Part shown: one piece after another, positions 8,106 through 17,307 of the stretch
Layout of the letters: every line of letters starts with the position of its first letter
Position numbering within the stretch: the stretch's first letter is position 1
Made by a program: the position numbers and the translations under genes
Notes under the pieces: generated by a model
Database searches by the model: none
Told to the model about the DNA's origin: nothing
Seen by the model: only the letters and a program-made list of their open reading frames with translations
From: Flavobacterium restrictum
Lineage (GTDB): Bacteria > Bacteroidota > Bacteroidia > Flavobacteriales > Flavobacteriaceae
Length of the DNA stretch: 64,000 nucleotides
NCBI RefSeq assembly: GCF_007097245.1
Contig: NZ_VJZT01000003.1
Span: 308,920 to 372,919 of the forward strand
Direction of reading: 5' to 3'

Positions 8106-9254
8106 TTAGAATTTTATTTGCAATTGCGCTACAATTTCATCTTTATTGATTGCCGTTCTTTGTTCGCTTTTGTGTTTGTAGTTGATTTGGAATTTTACAA
8201 AACTATTGGGATATAAATTGGTACCAAGCGTATAGAACGTAGAAATGTCATTAATAGCATTGTCTTTTGTAGGGTCAAAAGTGTCGTATTTTACCACAAA
8301 TTGTAGTTTCTTGGGCAGTGCAAAATAGCCTACTTGTGCATACCAACCGTCTTTGAGGAGGTCTTTTGTACTACCATTTACTACATAAGTTCCTTGTTGG
8401 GCTTGCAAATATTCGGCTCTAAATGACAAATCATTATAATTAAAAGCAAGATCTGCTTCTATTCTAATTTCATCTTGGTTTTTTGCTACCGTAGTCCATG
8501 TGTCATGCCCGTTCGAATAGGATAAACCAAAATCCAAAAAAGAGTAGGGATGTGCCACCAGTCGAGCTGCTATATCTTTTGATTCATTTTTATCGCCTGT
8601 AATGTTAATGCCTTGACCATTAAAATAAGCCAAGTAATAGTCTAAAAGAAACCGATTTGAAGCTGTTTTTAATAAACTTCCGCTCGCTTGAAGTCCTATG
8701 TCTCGACCGTTTTGATCGCCAATGGCATCTTTATTTCGACCAACTAAACCACTTATTTGTGCTCTATCAATGGTTTCTAAATTGCTATCTGGTGTAGTAC
8801 TTTCTAGCGAATTAGGAATCAAAAATTGTCCTCCAGTTATTTTCAAAAATTCATAAGGTTTGTAAGCAAAATAAGCATCAATTATTTTTGTATTGACCGC
8901 AAAGTCAGTTTGCAAACGGTATTCCCATTCCGGAGAAAAATTGCCTTTTAGGTCAAATCTCGCTCTTCTAATATCAAAACCATCCGCTTTTCCTTGTTCT
9001 TGCAAGGATTGGTAACGCACTTGGGTGTAGCCGCCCATAGTTATGTTTCGGCTAGAAAGTACGTTGAATAATTTTTGTTTTTCTTTTATCGTTTGCTGGT
9101 TTAAAGCATAGTCAGCTCTTATGGAATCGGCTTCGTTTTGTTTCACAACCCCTTTTTGGATCAATAAATTCAGCACATCGTCTGATGATTGTGCTGCTGT
9201 AATTCCTACTGTAAATAAGGTAATAAAGGCTATGAGTATAATTTTAGTTTTCAT
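8106..9254 (-). CDS. Phosphate-selective porin (OprP/OprO type)
   Basis: An outer-membrane beta-barrel of 382 aa that probably passes phosphate or polyphosphate into the periplasm. A signal peptide (MKTKIILIAFITLFTVGITAAQ) is followed by a short helical section (about residues 23-62: SDDVLNLLIQKGVVKQNEAD), as in other Bacteroidota porins of this family. The barrel then starts with ITMGGYTQVRYQSL and DIRRARFDLKGNFSPEWEYR, the recognisable OprP signature. It ends in a terminal Phe (IVAQLQIKF), the usual BAM recognition signal. As first gene of the operon before pstSCAB, its substrate is probably phosphate. Confidence 0.85.
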   Translation of the reverse strand: MKTKIILIAFITLFTVGITAAQSSDDVLNLLIQKGVVKQNEADSIRADYALNQQTIKEKQKLFNVLSSRNITMGGYTQVRYQSLQEQGKADGFDIRRARFDLKGNFSPEWEYRLQTDFAVNTKIIDAYFAYKPYEFLKITGGQFLIPNSLESTTPDSNLETIDRAQISGLVGRNKDAIGDQNGRDIGLQASGSLLKTASNRFLLDYYLAYFNGQGINITGDKNESKDIAARLVAHPYSFLDFGLSYSNGHDTWTTVAKNQDEIRIEADLAFNYNDLSFRAEYLQAQQGTYVVNGSTKDLLKDGWYAQVGYFALPKKLQFVVKYDTFDPTKDNAINDISTFYTLGTNLYPNSFVKFQINYKHKSEQRTAINKDEIVAQLQIKF

Positions 9255-9580
9255 ATTTTCATTTTTTCAATTTTTAATTTGTTTTCTATAGCTGCTGGAA
9301 ACTTGTTGTACAAACAAATAATCCAATATTGTTTACTATGCCCGAGGGCACATAATGTGTAGGCTATTTTTAAAATTGAAATTTAAAAAAGGAAATACGT
9401 GTTTTTGGGTTTTCATTGGTTTGGTAATTAAATAAAGTATATAAATTATATCAATTTAGTATAATTAATAATTTGCTCTTTTAGTTTACTTAAAGTGTAT
9501 TGATTAATTTTAAAAAAATTAATTCTGATGCAAATATATAATTAATTCTATAAAATTAGTAGAGTTTAAAAAATATTTTT
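9255..9580. other. 326-bp leader of the porin-pst operon
   Basis: There is no gene here. On the minus strand a TATATTTG box (9538-9531) could be the -7 element of the porin-pst promoter, but no good -33 TTG is placed ahead of it. That would leave a leader of about 270 nt. A short GCCCGAGGGC palindrome lies at about 9340-9351. No Pho-box-like direct repeats were recognised by eye. Confidence 0.4.
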
Positions 9581-9994
9581 TTATTTTTTTACCAATGAGG
9601 CTATAGTAATACCTTGCATGGCTTTCAAAGTTTCGTCTCGAATAGTCATTAAACCGTGTCGTAGTAAGCAACTATCTTCGCTAGTGCAATCGGAACAGGG
9701 CTCATAAAAGTTTAAAGAAGCACAAGGAAGTAACGCAATAGCCCCATCAAATAACCGATGAATATCCGCCAAAGTGATGTCATCTTTTGATTTTAAAAGA
9801 TAATAACCACCCAATTTGCCTTGCTTGCTCCCTACTAAATGCCCTCTTTTTAGATCCAAAAGAATTTGTTCTAAAAATTTTTTAGGAATAGTAGCTGCTT
9901 CTGCTATTTCTATTGTTTTAGAAATGTGATTCGTCTCTTGTTGGGCTAAATAGAGTAATGCTTTAAGGGCATATTTGGTTTTTTGTGACAACAT
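9581..9994 (-). CDS. Rrf2 family transcriptional regulator
   Basis: A 137-aa winged-helix regulator. The N-terminal helix-turn-helix (MLSQKTKYALKALLYLA, then IAEAATIPKKFLEQILLDL and a wing at GSKQGKLGGYYL) is diagnostic of Rrf2/IscR. Four cysteines follow in CASLNFYEPCSDCTSEDSC (about residues 91-109), suggesting an iron-sulfur cluster, although the spacing differs from the C-x5-C-x5-C of IscR. It lies 327 bp upstream of the porin on the same strand. Whether it controls phosphate uptake or a distant sulfur/iron regulon cannot be told from position. Confidence 0.88.
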   Translation of the reverse strand: MLSQKTKYALKALLYLAQQETNHISKTIEIAEAATIPKKFLEQILLDLKRGHLVGSKQGKLGGYYLLKSKDDITLADIHRLFDGAIALLPCASLNFYEPCSDCTSEDSCLLRHGLMTIRDETLKAMQGITIASLVKK

Positions 9995-10093
9995 TTTTCT
10001 ATAACTTGATTAATTTTAGGAAACTAAAATCCTTTGTGAATAGGTATTATTTGAAGGTGCTGAATTCATTATTTAGGCAACATTGCTATTGTT

Positions 10094-10912
10094 TTACCAA
10101 CTTCCGCTAGATCCACCACCAGAAAAGCCTCCGCCACCAAAACCACCACCAAAACCGCCTCCGCCACCAGAAGATCCGCCAAAACCACCACCAAAACCGC
10201 CTCCGCTACCTCTACCTAGGTTGCTTAATATAATCACATCCAATAAACTGGGGCCGCCTCCAGAATTACCCGAGTTTCCGCCACCATTTTTGTTTCTTGA
10301 AAATAAAAAAAACAACACAACAAGGATAACAATAAAAGGAACAACTGGGAAATCTTTATTTTTATTTTGTTTGCGTTCGCCCTTGTATTTGCCTTTAAAA
10401 ACATCAAACAAGGCATCAGCTCCTTTGTCGAGTCCTTGGTAATAACTTCCCGCTTTAAATTCGGGAATAATGGTATTTCTAATGATTTCGCCTCCAATTC
10501 CTGCGGTTAATCGGTCTTCGAGTCCGTAACCAGGATTTATGGCTATTTTTCTTTCGTCTTTGGCAACTAAAATAATAACGCCATTATCGGTTTTTTCGCT
10601 TCCGCCAATTCCCCAAGTCGTGGCCCATTTGGTAGCTAATAAACTTACATCTTCATTCTTCAAACTTTCGATAGTAATCACCACTATTTGAGTTGTGGTT
10701 GAATCCGAATACCGAATGAGTTTTTCTTCTAATTGTGATTTTTCAGTAGCGCTTAAAATAGAAGCATAATCATAAACCGATGTTTGCAAACTTGGTTTTT
10801 CAGGAATAGTAAATTGCGAAAAAAGGCTAGTACTTGCAAAAAAGGCTAGCAGTATAACGACTAATTGAAAAACTCCTTTGGAATTTGATTTTCTTTTTTT
10901 GGAAATTTCCAT
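10094..10912 (-). CDS. TPM domain protein with Gly/Ser-rich tail (YgcG-like)
   Basis: A membrane-anchored protein of 272 aa. An N-terminal hydrophobic signal (about residues 12-33) precedes a TPM domain (about 35-170) with VYDYASILSATEKSQLEEKL, TTQIVVITIESL and NPGYGLEDRLTAGIGGEII. Next comes a membrane helix (FPVVPFIVILVVLFFLFS), and the last 60 residues are almost only Gly, Ser and Phe, ending SGGGSSGSW. TPM proteins are linked to photosystem II repair in plants and have phosphatase-like folds; the bacterial role is unsettled. It follows its smaller TPM partner by 3 bp, with LemA upstream, a trio conserved in many Bacteroidota. Confidence 0.88.
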   Translation of the reverse strand: MEISKKRKSNSKGVFQLVVILLAFFASTSLFSQFTIPEKPSLQTSVYDYASILSATEKSQLEEKLIRYSDSTTTQIVVITIESLKNEDVSLLATKWATTWGIGGSEKTDNGVIILVAKDERKIAINPGYGLEDRLTAGIGGEIIRNTIIPEFKAGSYYQGLDKGADALFDVFKGKYKGERKQNKNKDFPVVPFIVILVVLFFLFSRNKNGGGNSGNSGGGPSLLDVIILSNLGRGSGGGFGGGFGGSSGGGGGFGGGFGGGGFSGGGSSGSW

Positions 10913-10915
10913 TAT

Positions 10916-11353
10916 TTATCCTTTAGAGATTTCGTTTGATAATTCATTGGTGTCGCCTTCTTGCCACGGGAAATACTTTTTTAGTTGTTCGCCAGCCATC
11001 AAAATGCCGTCAACCAAACCTTGTTTGTATTGATTTTGTTTGAATTGTGCAGTCATCATTTCTTTGGTAGTGTCCCAAAAATTCGAATCAACAACATCAT
11101 TAATGCCTTTGTCGCCACAAATGGCAAATTTTTTATCCGCAACGGCAAAGTAAAACAAAACCCCATTTTGAAGTTGTGTTTCATTCATGTTTAATTCAAA
11201 AAAAACTTCCAAAGCCCTATCATAAGGGCTTTTAGAAGTCGTTTTTTCTAGGTGAACTCTAATCTCTCCCGAAGTGTTTTTTTCGGCTAGGCGAATGGCT
11301 TCGACTATGGCGCTTTCTTCTTCTTGGGTTAAAAATTCTTCTACTTTTGACAT
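10916..11353 (-). CDS. TPM domain protein, soluble
   Basis: 145 aa with only a TPM domain: ITxEEESAIVEAIRLAEK-type start, then TSGEIRVHLEK, GVLFYFAVADKKFAICGDKGIN and a final KQGLVDGILMAGEQLKKYFP. There is no signal peptide or membrane segment, so it is probably cytoplasmic. It is the second gene in the order lemA, small TPM, large TPM. A palindromic repeat separates it from lemA. Confidence 0.85.
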   Translation of the reverse strand: MSKVEEFLTQEEESAIVEAIRLAEKNTSGEIRVHLEKTTSKSPYDRALEVFFELNMNETQLQNGVLFYFAVADKKFAICGDKGINDVVDSNFWDTTKEMMTAQFKQNQYKQGLVDGILMAGEQLKKYFPWQEGDTNELSNEISKG

Positions 11354-11370
11354 TGATTTTATTTTTTAAG

Positions 11371-11395
11371 CCTCTCCTTTGGAGGGGTTGGGGAG
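11371..11395. repeat. GC-rich palindromic repeat between lemA and the TPM gene
   Basis: CCTCTCC-TTT-GGAGGGG followed by TTGGGGAG stands out in an AT-rich intergenic stretch. It is related to the CCCTCCCC-TTC-GGGGAGGG element found inside moaE at 30616-30645, so both belong to one interspersed family. Confidence 0.55.
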
Positions 11396-11397
11396 TA

Positions 11398-11991
11398 TTA
11401 AAATTTTACTTCAACAGGTTTGTCAGCACCTTCTACGGCATTAAAGTAGGCTTTCTCTTTAAATCCAAATACACCTGCAAACATAGAGTTTGGGAACGTT
11501 TTGATATGGGAGTTGTAGGGTTTTACAGCTTCATTAAAACGTGTTCTAGCAGTCAATATTTGATTTTCGGTGCTAGATAATTCGTCTTGTAATTTCAAGA
11601 AATTTTGGTTTGCTTTCAAATCAGGATATTGCTCAACAGTAACTAATAATCGGGATAAAGAACTACTTACTCCGCTTTGTGCTTTGTTAAATTCTGCTAA
11701 TTTTTCAGGTGTAATGTTTGTTGGGTCAATTGTTGTTGAAGTTGCTTTTGCACGTGCTTCAATAACAGCTGTCAACGTTCCTTTTTCAAAATCGGCAGCG
11801 CCTTTTACGGTATTGACTAAATTGCCAATAAGGTCATTTCGTCTTTGATAGGCAGTTTGAACATCACCCCAAGATTGCTCTACGTCTTGGCTCAAAGTCA
11901 CGGCAGTATTATTGATCCCTTTAACCCAGCTATAAATTCCAAAAATCACAACTGCTACAATAATCCAAGGTAAAAATTTTTTAAAATCCAT
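11398..11991 (-). CDS. lemA: LemA family protein
   Basis: A membrane protein of 197 aa with one N-terminal helix (PWIIVAVVIFGIYSWVKGI, about residues 9-27). The rest is an extracytoplasmic four-helix coiled domain containing QAWGDVQTAYQRRNDLIGNL-like sequence (QSWGDVQTAYQRRNDLIGNL here), GVSSSLSRLLVTVEQYPDLK and ENQILTARTRFNEAVKPYN, all hallmarks of LemA. The family's function is not firmly known. It probably works at the envelope with the TPM proteins encoded just downstream. It is preceded by a MerR gene on the same strand (67 bp). Confidence 0.93.
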   Translation of the reverse strand: MDFKKFLPWIIVAVVIFGIYSWVKGINNTAVTLSQDVEQSWGDVQTAYQRRNDLIGNLVNTVKGAADFEKGTLTAVIEARAKATSTTIDPTNITPEKLAEFNKAQSGVSSSLSRLLVTVEQYPDLKANQNFLKLQDELSSTENQILTARTRFNEAVKPYNSHIKTFPNSMFAGVFGFKEKAYFNAVEGADKPVEVKF

Positions 11992-12058
11992 TTTTGTTTA
12001 ATTTAAAGTTTACTATTTGTTTTTAATTTTCATTGTTATTGCCCTTGAAATGGGTATT

Positions 12059-12391
12059 TCAAAGTTCATTTTTAATATTCGTCAATTGCAATTTGATGCG
12101 CTCTAATTTACTAATAATCTCAAATTTGTCCAACGTTTTCTTTTGTCCTTCTTTCAAATGGGTCTTGGCACCTTCAAGCGTAAAACCTCTTTCTTTGACC
12201 AAGTGAAAAATCAATTGCAAGTTTTTAATGTCTTCGGGAGTAAACATTCGGTTTCCTTTGGCGTTTTTTTTGGGTTTTAGAATGTCAAATTCATTATCCC
12301 AAAACCGAATTAGCGATGCATTTACATCAAACGCTTTGGCTACTTCGCCAATGCTGTAATATCTTTTGTCTGGTGATAAATCGATGTGCAT
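12059..12391 (-). CDS. MerR family transcriptional regulator
   Basis: A short regulator of 110 aa. The N-terminal MerR winged helix (about residues 10-80) is clear: YSIGEVAKAFDVNASLIRFW, then FDILKPKKNAKGNRMFTPED and HLVKERGFTLEGAKTHL. Only a short helix follows (to residue 110), and no effector-binding domain or cysteine ligand set is present. This compact form occurs next to lemA and M23 peptidase genes in Flavobacteria, suggesting an envelope-related regulon. The effector is unknown. Confidence 0.9.
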   Translation of the reverse strand: MHIDLSPDKRYYSIGEVAKAFDVNASLIRFWDNEFDILKPKKNAKGNRMFTPEDIKNLQLIFHLVKERGFTLEGAKTHLKEGQKKTLDKFEIISKLERIKLQLTNIKNEL

Positions 12392-12475
12392 ATTTTTTCT
12401 TTTTTTCTAAATACTTTTTACAAGCTGTTGCTAAATTATAATGTCAACAATCGTAGAACTGACCACTGATTCCCC

Positions 12476-13453
12476 CTAATCCAGCGATTGATTTTCTTGG
12501 TTTGCTAATTTTGAAATGGCGACATACTCAATAGCCGAAATATTACCATAATAAAAATTCAGCGGATTCACCACATTGCCATCCTTGTGGACTTCATAAT
12601 GCAAATGTGGCCCTTCGGATCGGCCTGTACTTCCTACATATCCTATAATGTCACCTCTTTTCACATGCTGTCCGGCGCGACATTTGTACTTGCTCAAATG
12701 CCCATACAAAGTCTCGTATCCATACCCGTGACGTATCACAATATGATTCCCAAAACCAGATGCCGTATTGTCTGCCCTTTCCACAACACCATCGCCAGTA
12801 GCATAAATAGGTGTCCCAATTGTCGCTGTAAAATCCATCCCTTCGTGCATTTTTCGCACCTTGGTAAACGGATCCGTTCGGTATCCAAAACCAGACGCCA
12901 TTCGTTTTAAATTTTCATTCCTCACAGGCTGAATCGCAGGAATGGCAGCCAGCAAATTACTTTTGGCTTTGGCCAATTTCAAAATTTCATCCAATGATTG
13001 GGATTGAATCGCTAATTCCTTACTCAAAACATCCATTTTCTTGGTCGAGTTCACCACTAATTGCGAATTGTTATAGCCTTCAAGGGCTTTGTACCTGTTT
13101 TTTAGCGTAAATCCTTCTTTCCGTTTCTCTTCTGGAATAGCGGCGGTATTAAAATAAACCCGATACACATTATTGTCTCTGTCCTCAATATCATCAACAA
13201 CATCCGCTACTTGCTCCATTTTTTTGTCCAAAATGGCGTAATTCAACTTCAAATTTTCAATTTCACGCGCCTGCAATCGGTCTTTTGGTGTTTCAAAATA
13301 AGGCGTGTTCAATAAAACGATGAAACTCAAAAAACCAAATAACGCTGAAGCCAATAAAAATAGCATTAAAAAACCAAATTTCTTTGTTTTTCTCGTTCTT
13401 ATTTTTTGGTAAGCTAATTTTTCCGAATCGTAATAATATTTTACTTTCGCCAT
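12476..13453 (-). CDS. M23 family metallopeptidase, membrane-anchored
   Basis: A 325-aa peptidoglycan endopeptidase or envelope scaffold. A cytoplasmic N-terminus is followed by one membrane helix (FGFLMLFLLASALFGFLSFIVLL, about residues 27-49), then a coiled-coil linker (60-165) and the LytM/M23 domain (about 185-300). The zinc ligands are present: H in MHEGMDFTA (HxxxD) and the HLHYE motif in GPHLHYEVHKDGNVVNP, so it is probably catalytically competent. It lies 84 bp ahead of merR and transcribes toward it. It diverges from alaS. Confidence 0.93.
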   Translation of the reverse strand: MAKVKYYYDSEKLAYQKIRTRKTKKFGFLMLFLLASALFGFLSFIVLLNTPYFETPKDRLQAREIENLKLNYAILDKKMEQVADVVDDIEDRDNNVYRVYFNTAAIPEEKRKEGFTLKNRYKALEGYNNSQLVVNSTKKMDVLSKELAIQSQSLDEILKLAKAKSNLLAAIPAIQPVRNENLKRMASGFGYRTDPFTKVRKMHEGMDFTATIGTPIYATGDGVVERADNTASGFGNHIVIRHGYGYETLYGHLSKYKCRAGQHVKRGDIIGYVGSTGRSEGPHLHYEVHKDGNVVNPLNFYYGNISAIEYVAISKLANQENQSLD

Positions 13454-13780
13454 ATTTTAAAATACCCTATTTTTGCAAATTAGTTACAGGTAAGTCGAAC
13501 AAATTTAATAAATGTTTCAGTTGTTCCCTCCTTTTTTTAATAATAAATAATTTTAATGTGCCCAATCCAGCTATCCGTTACAAGTTCTCGGTTACAAGTC
13601 TTTTTTTCTAATGAGACTGCAGGAGCTTCCGCTGGTCGCTCTGCACCCTCAAGAAAAAAAAGCCTTCTACTCCTCGAAGCTTTTCACTACTATCTGGGGC
13701 AAAAAAGAAATTAAATAATTGAAAGATTGAAAAATTCAATTCCAGTAAATCTTTAATTTTTTAAATTTTAAATCAAACAA
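13454..13780. other. 327-bp region between the M23 and alaS genes, with a palindromic repeat
   Basis: It contains promoters for the divergent genes, neither recognisable with certainty. At 13619-13644 is an imperfect inverted repeat (GCAG-G-AGC, 11-nt loop, GCTCTGC) in a GC-richer segment of about 90 bp that contrasts with its AT-rich surroundings. The segment CAGCTATCCGTTACAAG at about 13568 shares GCTATCCGTT with sequence near 36917. No coding potential was seen. Confidence 0.45.
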
Positions 13781-16411
13781 ATGAAATCACAAGACGTACG
13801 CAAACAATTTTTAGATTTTTTTGAAAGTAAAGGCCATTTAATTGTGCCATCAGCTCCAATTGTTCTCAAGGACGACCCAACCTTGATGTTTAACAACTCG
13901 GGTATGGCGCAGTTCAAAGAATATTTCCTTGGACTTGGAACCCCAAAAAGTCAACGAATTGCCGATACGCAAAAATGCCTTCGGGTATCCGGAAAACACA
14001 ACGACCTCGAGGAAGTAGGAATTGATACCTACCACCACACCATGTTCGAAATGCTTGGAAACTGGTCTTTTGGCGATTATTTCAAGAAAGAAGCCATCAA
14101 TTGGGCATGGGAATTGTTGACCAAAGTCTATAAAATAGACAAGGATATTCTCTACGTAACCGTTTTTGAAGGCAGCGTTGAGGAAAACGTTCCTTTTGAT
14201 CAAGAAGCTTACGATATTTGGAAAACCTTAATTGCCGAAGACCGCATTTTATTAGGCAACAAAAAAGATAATTTCTGGGAAATGGGCGATCAAGGTCCCT
14301 GTGGCCCGTGTTCCGAAATTCACGTAGACATTCGCTCTGCCGAAGAGAAAGCGCTTGTTTCAGGAAAAGATTTAGTCAATAACGACCACCCACATGTAGT
14401 TGAAATTTGGAATAATGTATTCATGGAATTCAATCGCAAAGCCGATGGCTCACTGGAGAAATTACCAGCGCAACACGTAGATACCGGAATGGGATTTGAA
14501 CGCTTGTGTATGGTTTTGCAAGGTGTTCAGTCTAATTATGACACCGATGTTTTCACACCTTTAATTCGAGAAATCGAAACCATTACAGGTACAAAATATA
14601 CCATAAAAGCCAAAGACGAAGCCGAAGAAAAAGTAAATATTGCCATTCGTGTTATTGCGGATCACGTTCGTGCCGTAGCCTTTGCTATTGCCGATGGGCA
14701 GTTGCCGTCAAACACAGGAGCGGGATATGTAATTCGTAGGATTTTGCGTCGTGCTATTCGATACGGCTTTACTTTCTTGGATACCAAAGAGCCTTTTATA
14801 TACAAATTAGTCGAAACGTTAAGTGCTCAAATGAGTGGATCGTTTCCCGAAATTAGAACCCAAAAAGCACTTTGTGCCAATGTGATTCGGGAGGAGGAGA
14901 GTTCTTTTTTAAGAACTTTGGATCAAGGTTTGGTACTTTTAGATGCCGTAATTTTGAACACTTCAGGAACTGTAATCGATGGCAAAAAAGCATTTGAATT
15001 GTATGACACCTATGGTTTTCCTATCGATTTAACGGCTTTAATCTTGTCCGAAAAAGGATTAGAGCTAGACGAAAAAGGATTTCAAGTACAGTTACAGTTA
15101 CAAAAAGAGCGTTCTCGTGCCGCTTCCAAAGTCGTTGCTGGCGATTGGAATGTCGTTTTTGAAGATGATATTCAAGAGTTTGTGGGGTACGACCGCTTGA
15201 AACACCAAGTTAAAATAGCAAAATACCGTCGTGTAGAAAGCGTTAAGGAGGGCGAAATTTTTCAATTGGTTTTTAATGCCACCCCTTTTTATGGAGAAAG
15301 CGGCGGACAAACTGGTGACAAAGGGTATTTAGAAGCGTCTAATGGCGATATTACATACATTATTGATACCAAAAAAGAGAACAATCAAACCATACATCTC
15401 ACTAAATCGTTGCCTGACAATCTTACGGATAATTTTACCGCAATTGTCGATGAAAAACAAAGAGCGAGAACGTCCTCTAACCACACCGCAACCCATTTAT
15501 TGCAGCAAGGGTTGCTCAAGGTTTTAGGAACGCACATTGAACAAAAAGGGTCTATGGTTCGTAATGCTTCCTTGCGTTTTGACTTTTCGCATTTTGCCAA
15601 AGTTACAGAGGAAGAGTTGAAAGAGGTAGAGAATTTTGTCAATGCCCGTATTCGTCAGAGTTTGCCTTTAATCGAAAAAAGAGCCATTCCAAAAGAGCAA
15701 GCCATAGAGGAAGGCGCCATTGCATTGTTTGGCGAAAAATACGGCGATTTGGTTCGTATGATAAAATTTGGCGATTCAGTTGAATTGTGTGGCGGAACGC
15801 ATGTAGCCAATACAAGCGAAATTTGGCATTTCAAGATTGTTTCCGAAGGTGCTGTTGCGTCCGGTATTCGTAGGATTGAAGCCATTACAAGCGATGCTGC
15901 AAAGGACTTTTTCGAATCGCAATTGTTGTCTTTTTATGAGATTAAAGAAGTGTTGAAAAACCCACAAGATCCCATCAAAGCCATTCAAGGATTACAGGAC
16001 GAAAATGCCGCTTTGAAAAAACAGTTAGAGGCGTTGTTGAAAGATAAAGCCAAAAACATGAAAACCGAATTAGCACAAGAAATACAAGTGATTAACGGCA
16101 TGCAATTCCTAGCAAAACAAGTGGATTTGAATCCCGATGGGGCAAAGGATTTGGCTTATGAATTGGGGAATTTAGGCACAAATATGTTCTTGGTTTTGGC
16201 CACAGCCAATGAAGAGAAACCACTATTAACCTGTTATATCTCAAAGGAATTAGTAGCCGATAAAAAGCTAAATGCGGGAGCGGTAGTTAAGGAATTAGGG
16301 AAATACATTCAAGGTGGCGGAGGCGGACAACCGTTTTTTGCGACCGCAGGAGGTAGGAATGTTGCTGGAATTAAGGAAGCATTAGAAAAAGCAATTGATT
16401 TCGTGAAGTAA
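13781..16411 (+). CDS. alaS: Alanine--tRNA ligase
   Basis: Charges tRNA-Ala in the cytoplasm. At 876 aa it is full length. The class II catalytic core comes first ([14 protein letters not shown], then [15 protein letters not shown] and MGFERL). It is followed by the tRNA-recognition region, the editing domain with zinc ligands HTATHLL (about residue 570) and CGGTHV (about 669), and a C-terminal C-Ala domain with [15 protein letters not shown] strong start context is given by [14 protein letters not shown]. It is followed after a few bases by the small TA-like genes on the same strand. Confidence 0.98.
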   Translation: MKSQDVRKQFLDFFESKGHLIVPSAPIVLKDDPTLMFNNSGMAQFKEYFLGLGTPKSQRIADTQKCLRVSGKHNDLEEVGIDTYHHTMFEMLGNWSFGDYFKKEAINWAWELLTKVYKIDKDILYVTVFEGSVEENVPFDQEAYDIWKTLIAEDRILLGNKKDNFWEMGDQGPCGPCSEIHVDIRSAEEKALVSGKDLVNNDHPHVVEIWNNVFMEFNRKADGSLEKLPAQHVDTGMGFERLCMVLQGVQSNYDTDVFTPLIREIETITGTKYTIKAKDEAEEKVNIAIRVIADHVRAVAFAIADGQLPSNTGAGYVIRRILRRAIRYGFTFLDTKEPFIYKLVETLSAQMSGSFPEIRTQKALCANVIREEESSFLRTLDQGLVLLDAVILNTSGTVIDGKKAFELYDTYGFPIDLTALILSEKGLELDEKGFQVQLQLQKERSRAASKVVAGDWNVVFEDDIQEFVGYDRLKHQVKIAKYRRVESVKEGEIFQLVFNATPFYGESGGQTGDKGYLEASNGDITYIIDTKKENNQTIHLTKSLPDNLTDNFTAIVDEKQRARTSSNHTATHLLQQGLLKVLGTHIEQKGSMVRNASLRFDFSHFAKVTEEELKEVENFVNARIRQSLPLIEKRAIPKEQAIEEGAIALFGEKYGDLVRMIKFGDSVELCGGTHVANTSEIWHFKIVSEGAVASGIRRIEAITSDAAKDFFESQLLSFYEIKEVLKNPQDPIKAIQGLQDENAALKKQLEALLKDKAKNMKTELAQEIQVINGMQFLAKQVDLNPDGAKDLAYELGNLGTNMFLVLATANEEKPLLTCYISKELVADKKLNAGAVVKELGKYIQGGGGGQPFFATAGGRNVAGIKEALEKAIDFVK

Positions 16412-16433
16412 TTTTTTGTATCTTTATAGTATC

Positions 16434-16697
16434 ATGACAAGAGATGAATTCATAGCTAAAAACGCCTATCTTTTTTGGTACATCAAGAAAGAGGCTATTC
16501 CTAAAATCGGGAATGAAGTGTTGGTGGAATTTATTTTTAATTATGGCACTTGGGAGGATGTCAAGGAACTTATAAAAATTATTGGTTATCAGGAGCTAAA
16601 AAAAGTTTATGAAGGAATTACTGATAGAAAAATAGGGAATTATTTGCCAGAGATGTTAGATCTAATGGGCAGAATAACTAGAAAATATGCATCTTGA
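16434..16697 (+). CDS. Small partner protein of the AbiEii-like nucleotidyltransferase
   Basis: 87 aa from ATG 16434 (a TTG 18 bp upstream is less likely). The protein is helical and charged, with FWYIKKEAIPKIGNEVLVEFIFNYGTW-type sequence (a tryptophan-rich start, then GTWEDVKELIKIIG) and an ending in KIGNYLPEMLDLMGRITRKYAS. Proteins of this type regularly precede AbiEii/AbiGii-like nucleotidyltransferases in Bacteroidota and may belong to DUF6922, an identification I make from memory. It overlaps the next gene by 11 bp, a typical toxin-antitoxin arrangement. It has no AbiEi-style winged helix, so whether it represses the operon is unclear. Confidence 0.65.
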   Translation: MTRDEFIAKNAYLFWYIKKEAIPKIGNEVLVEFIFNYGTWEDVKELIKIIGYQELKKVYEGITDRKIGNYLPEMLDLMGRITRKYAS

Positions 16698-17307
16698 AAT
16701 TTTAAGTAACGAACAAACTGAATTACTTCCCGTTTTATCTCAATTCAAACGGGAGTATTATTTGGTTGGTGGTACTGCCATTGCGTTGCATATTGGGCAT
16801 AGGGAATCTATAGATTTTGATTTGTTTAAACAAAAAAGTATTCGTAAAAAAGATGTTTATACCAAGTTAAAAAATGTTGATTATAAAGTTTCGTTTGCGG
16901 ATTATAACCAAATAAATATGTTGTCGAATGGTGTTAAAATCACTTTTTTTTCGTTTCCTTATGCAGTGCCATTAGATTCAGAATTAAAAGGTGTTTTAAA
17001 AATGCCTGATTTGTTGACACTTGCGGCAATGAAAGCTTTTGCTCTAGGAAGACGTTCTAAATGGAAAGATTATGTTGATTTGTATTTTATTATAAAATTT
17101 CATTTCAGTTTTTCGTTAATTGCCAAAAAAGCCAAAGATGTTTTTAAAGACGAATTTATTGAGAAGCAATTTATAGCTCAATTAGGCTATTTCAAAGGGA
17201 TAAATTACGATGAGGAAGTTACTTTTTTGATTCCAAATCCACCGACTGAAGAAGAAATTCAAGAATTTTTAACTGAAATTAGTATTTCGGGATTAGCTGA
17301 TTTATAA
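16687..17307 (+). CDS. AbiEii/AbiGii-type nucleotidyltransferase
   Basis: 206 aa with the minimal nucleotidyltransferase signature GGTAIALHIGHRESIDFD (about residues 28-45; GG followed by DxD metal ligands). A later K-x-x-DLYFI segment (SKWKDYVDLYFIIKF) is also typical of the AbiEii/DUF1814 family. Such proteins act as type IV toxins or tRNA-modifying nucleotidyltransferases. The gene overlaps the upstream small gene by 11 bp and shares TAATG with the downstream GSCFA gene, so the three may be co-transcribed, possibly from the alaS promoter. Toxin activity is inferred from the family only. Confidence 0.78.
   Translation: MHLEILSNEQTELLPVLSQFKREYYLVGGTAIALHIGHRESIDFDLFKQKSIRKKDVYTKLKNVDYKVSFADYNQINMLSNGVKITFFSFPYAVPLDSELKGVLKMPDLLTLAAMKAFALGRRSKWKDYVDLYFIIKFHFSFSLIAKKAKDVFKDEFIEKQFIAQLGYFKGINYDEEVTFLIPNPPTEEEIQEFLTEISISGLADL

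Noticed and set aside
9330-9370. Short GCCCGAGGGC palindrome as a possible riboswitch in the porin leader
   Set aside because: No second helix or known aptamer consensus could be built around it; the rest of the leader is low-complexity A/T.
10083-10442. Proline-rich 119-codon frame on the plus strand
   Set aside because: It is the antisense of the Gly/Ser-rich tail of the TPM protein; GGX codons read as proline codons on the other strand.
16416-16433. TTG start six codons upstream for the AbiEii partner protein
   Set aside because: An ATG at 16434 gives a protein consistent with homologue length, and the TTG lies only 4 bp behind the alaS stop.
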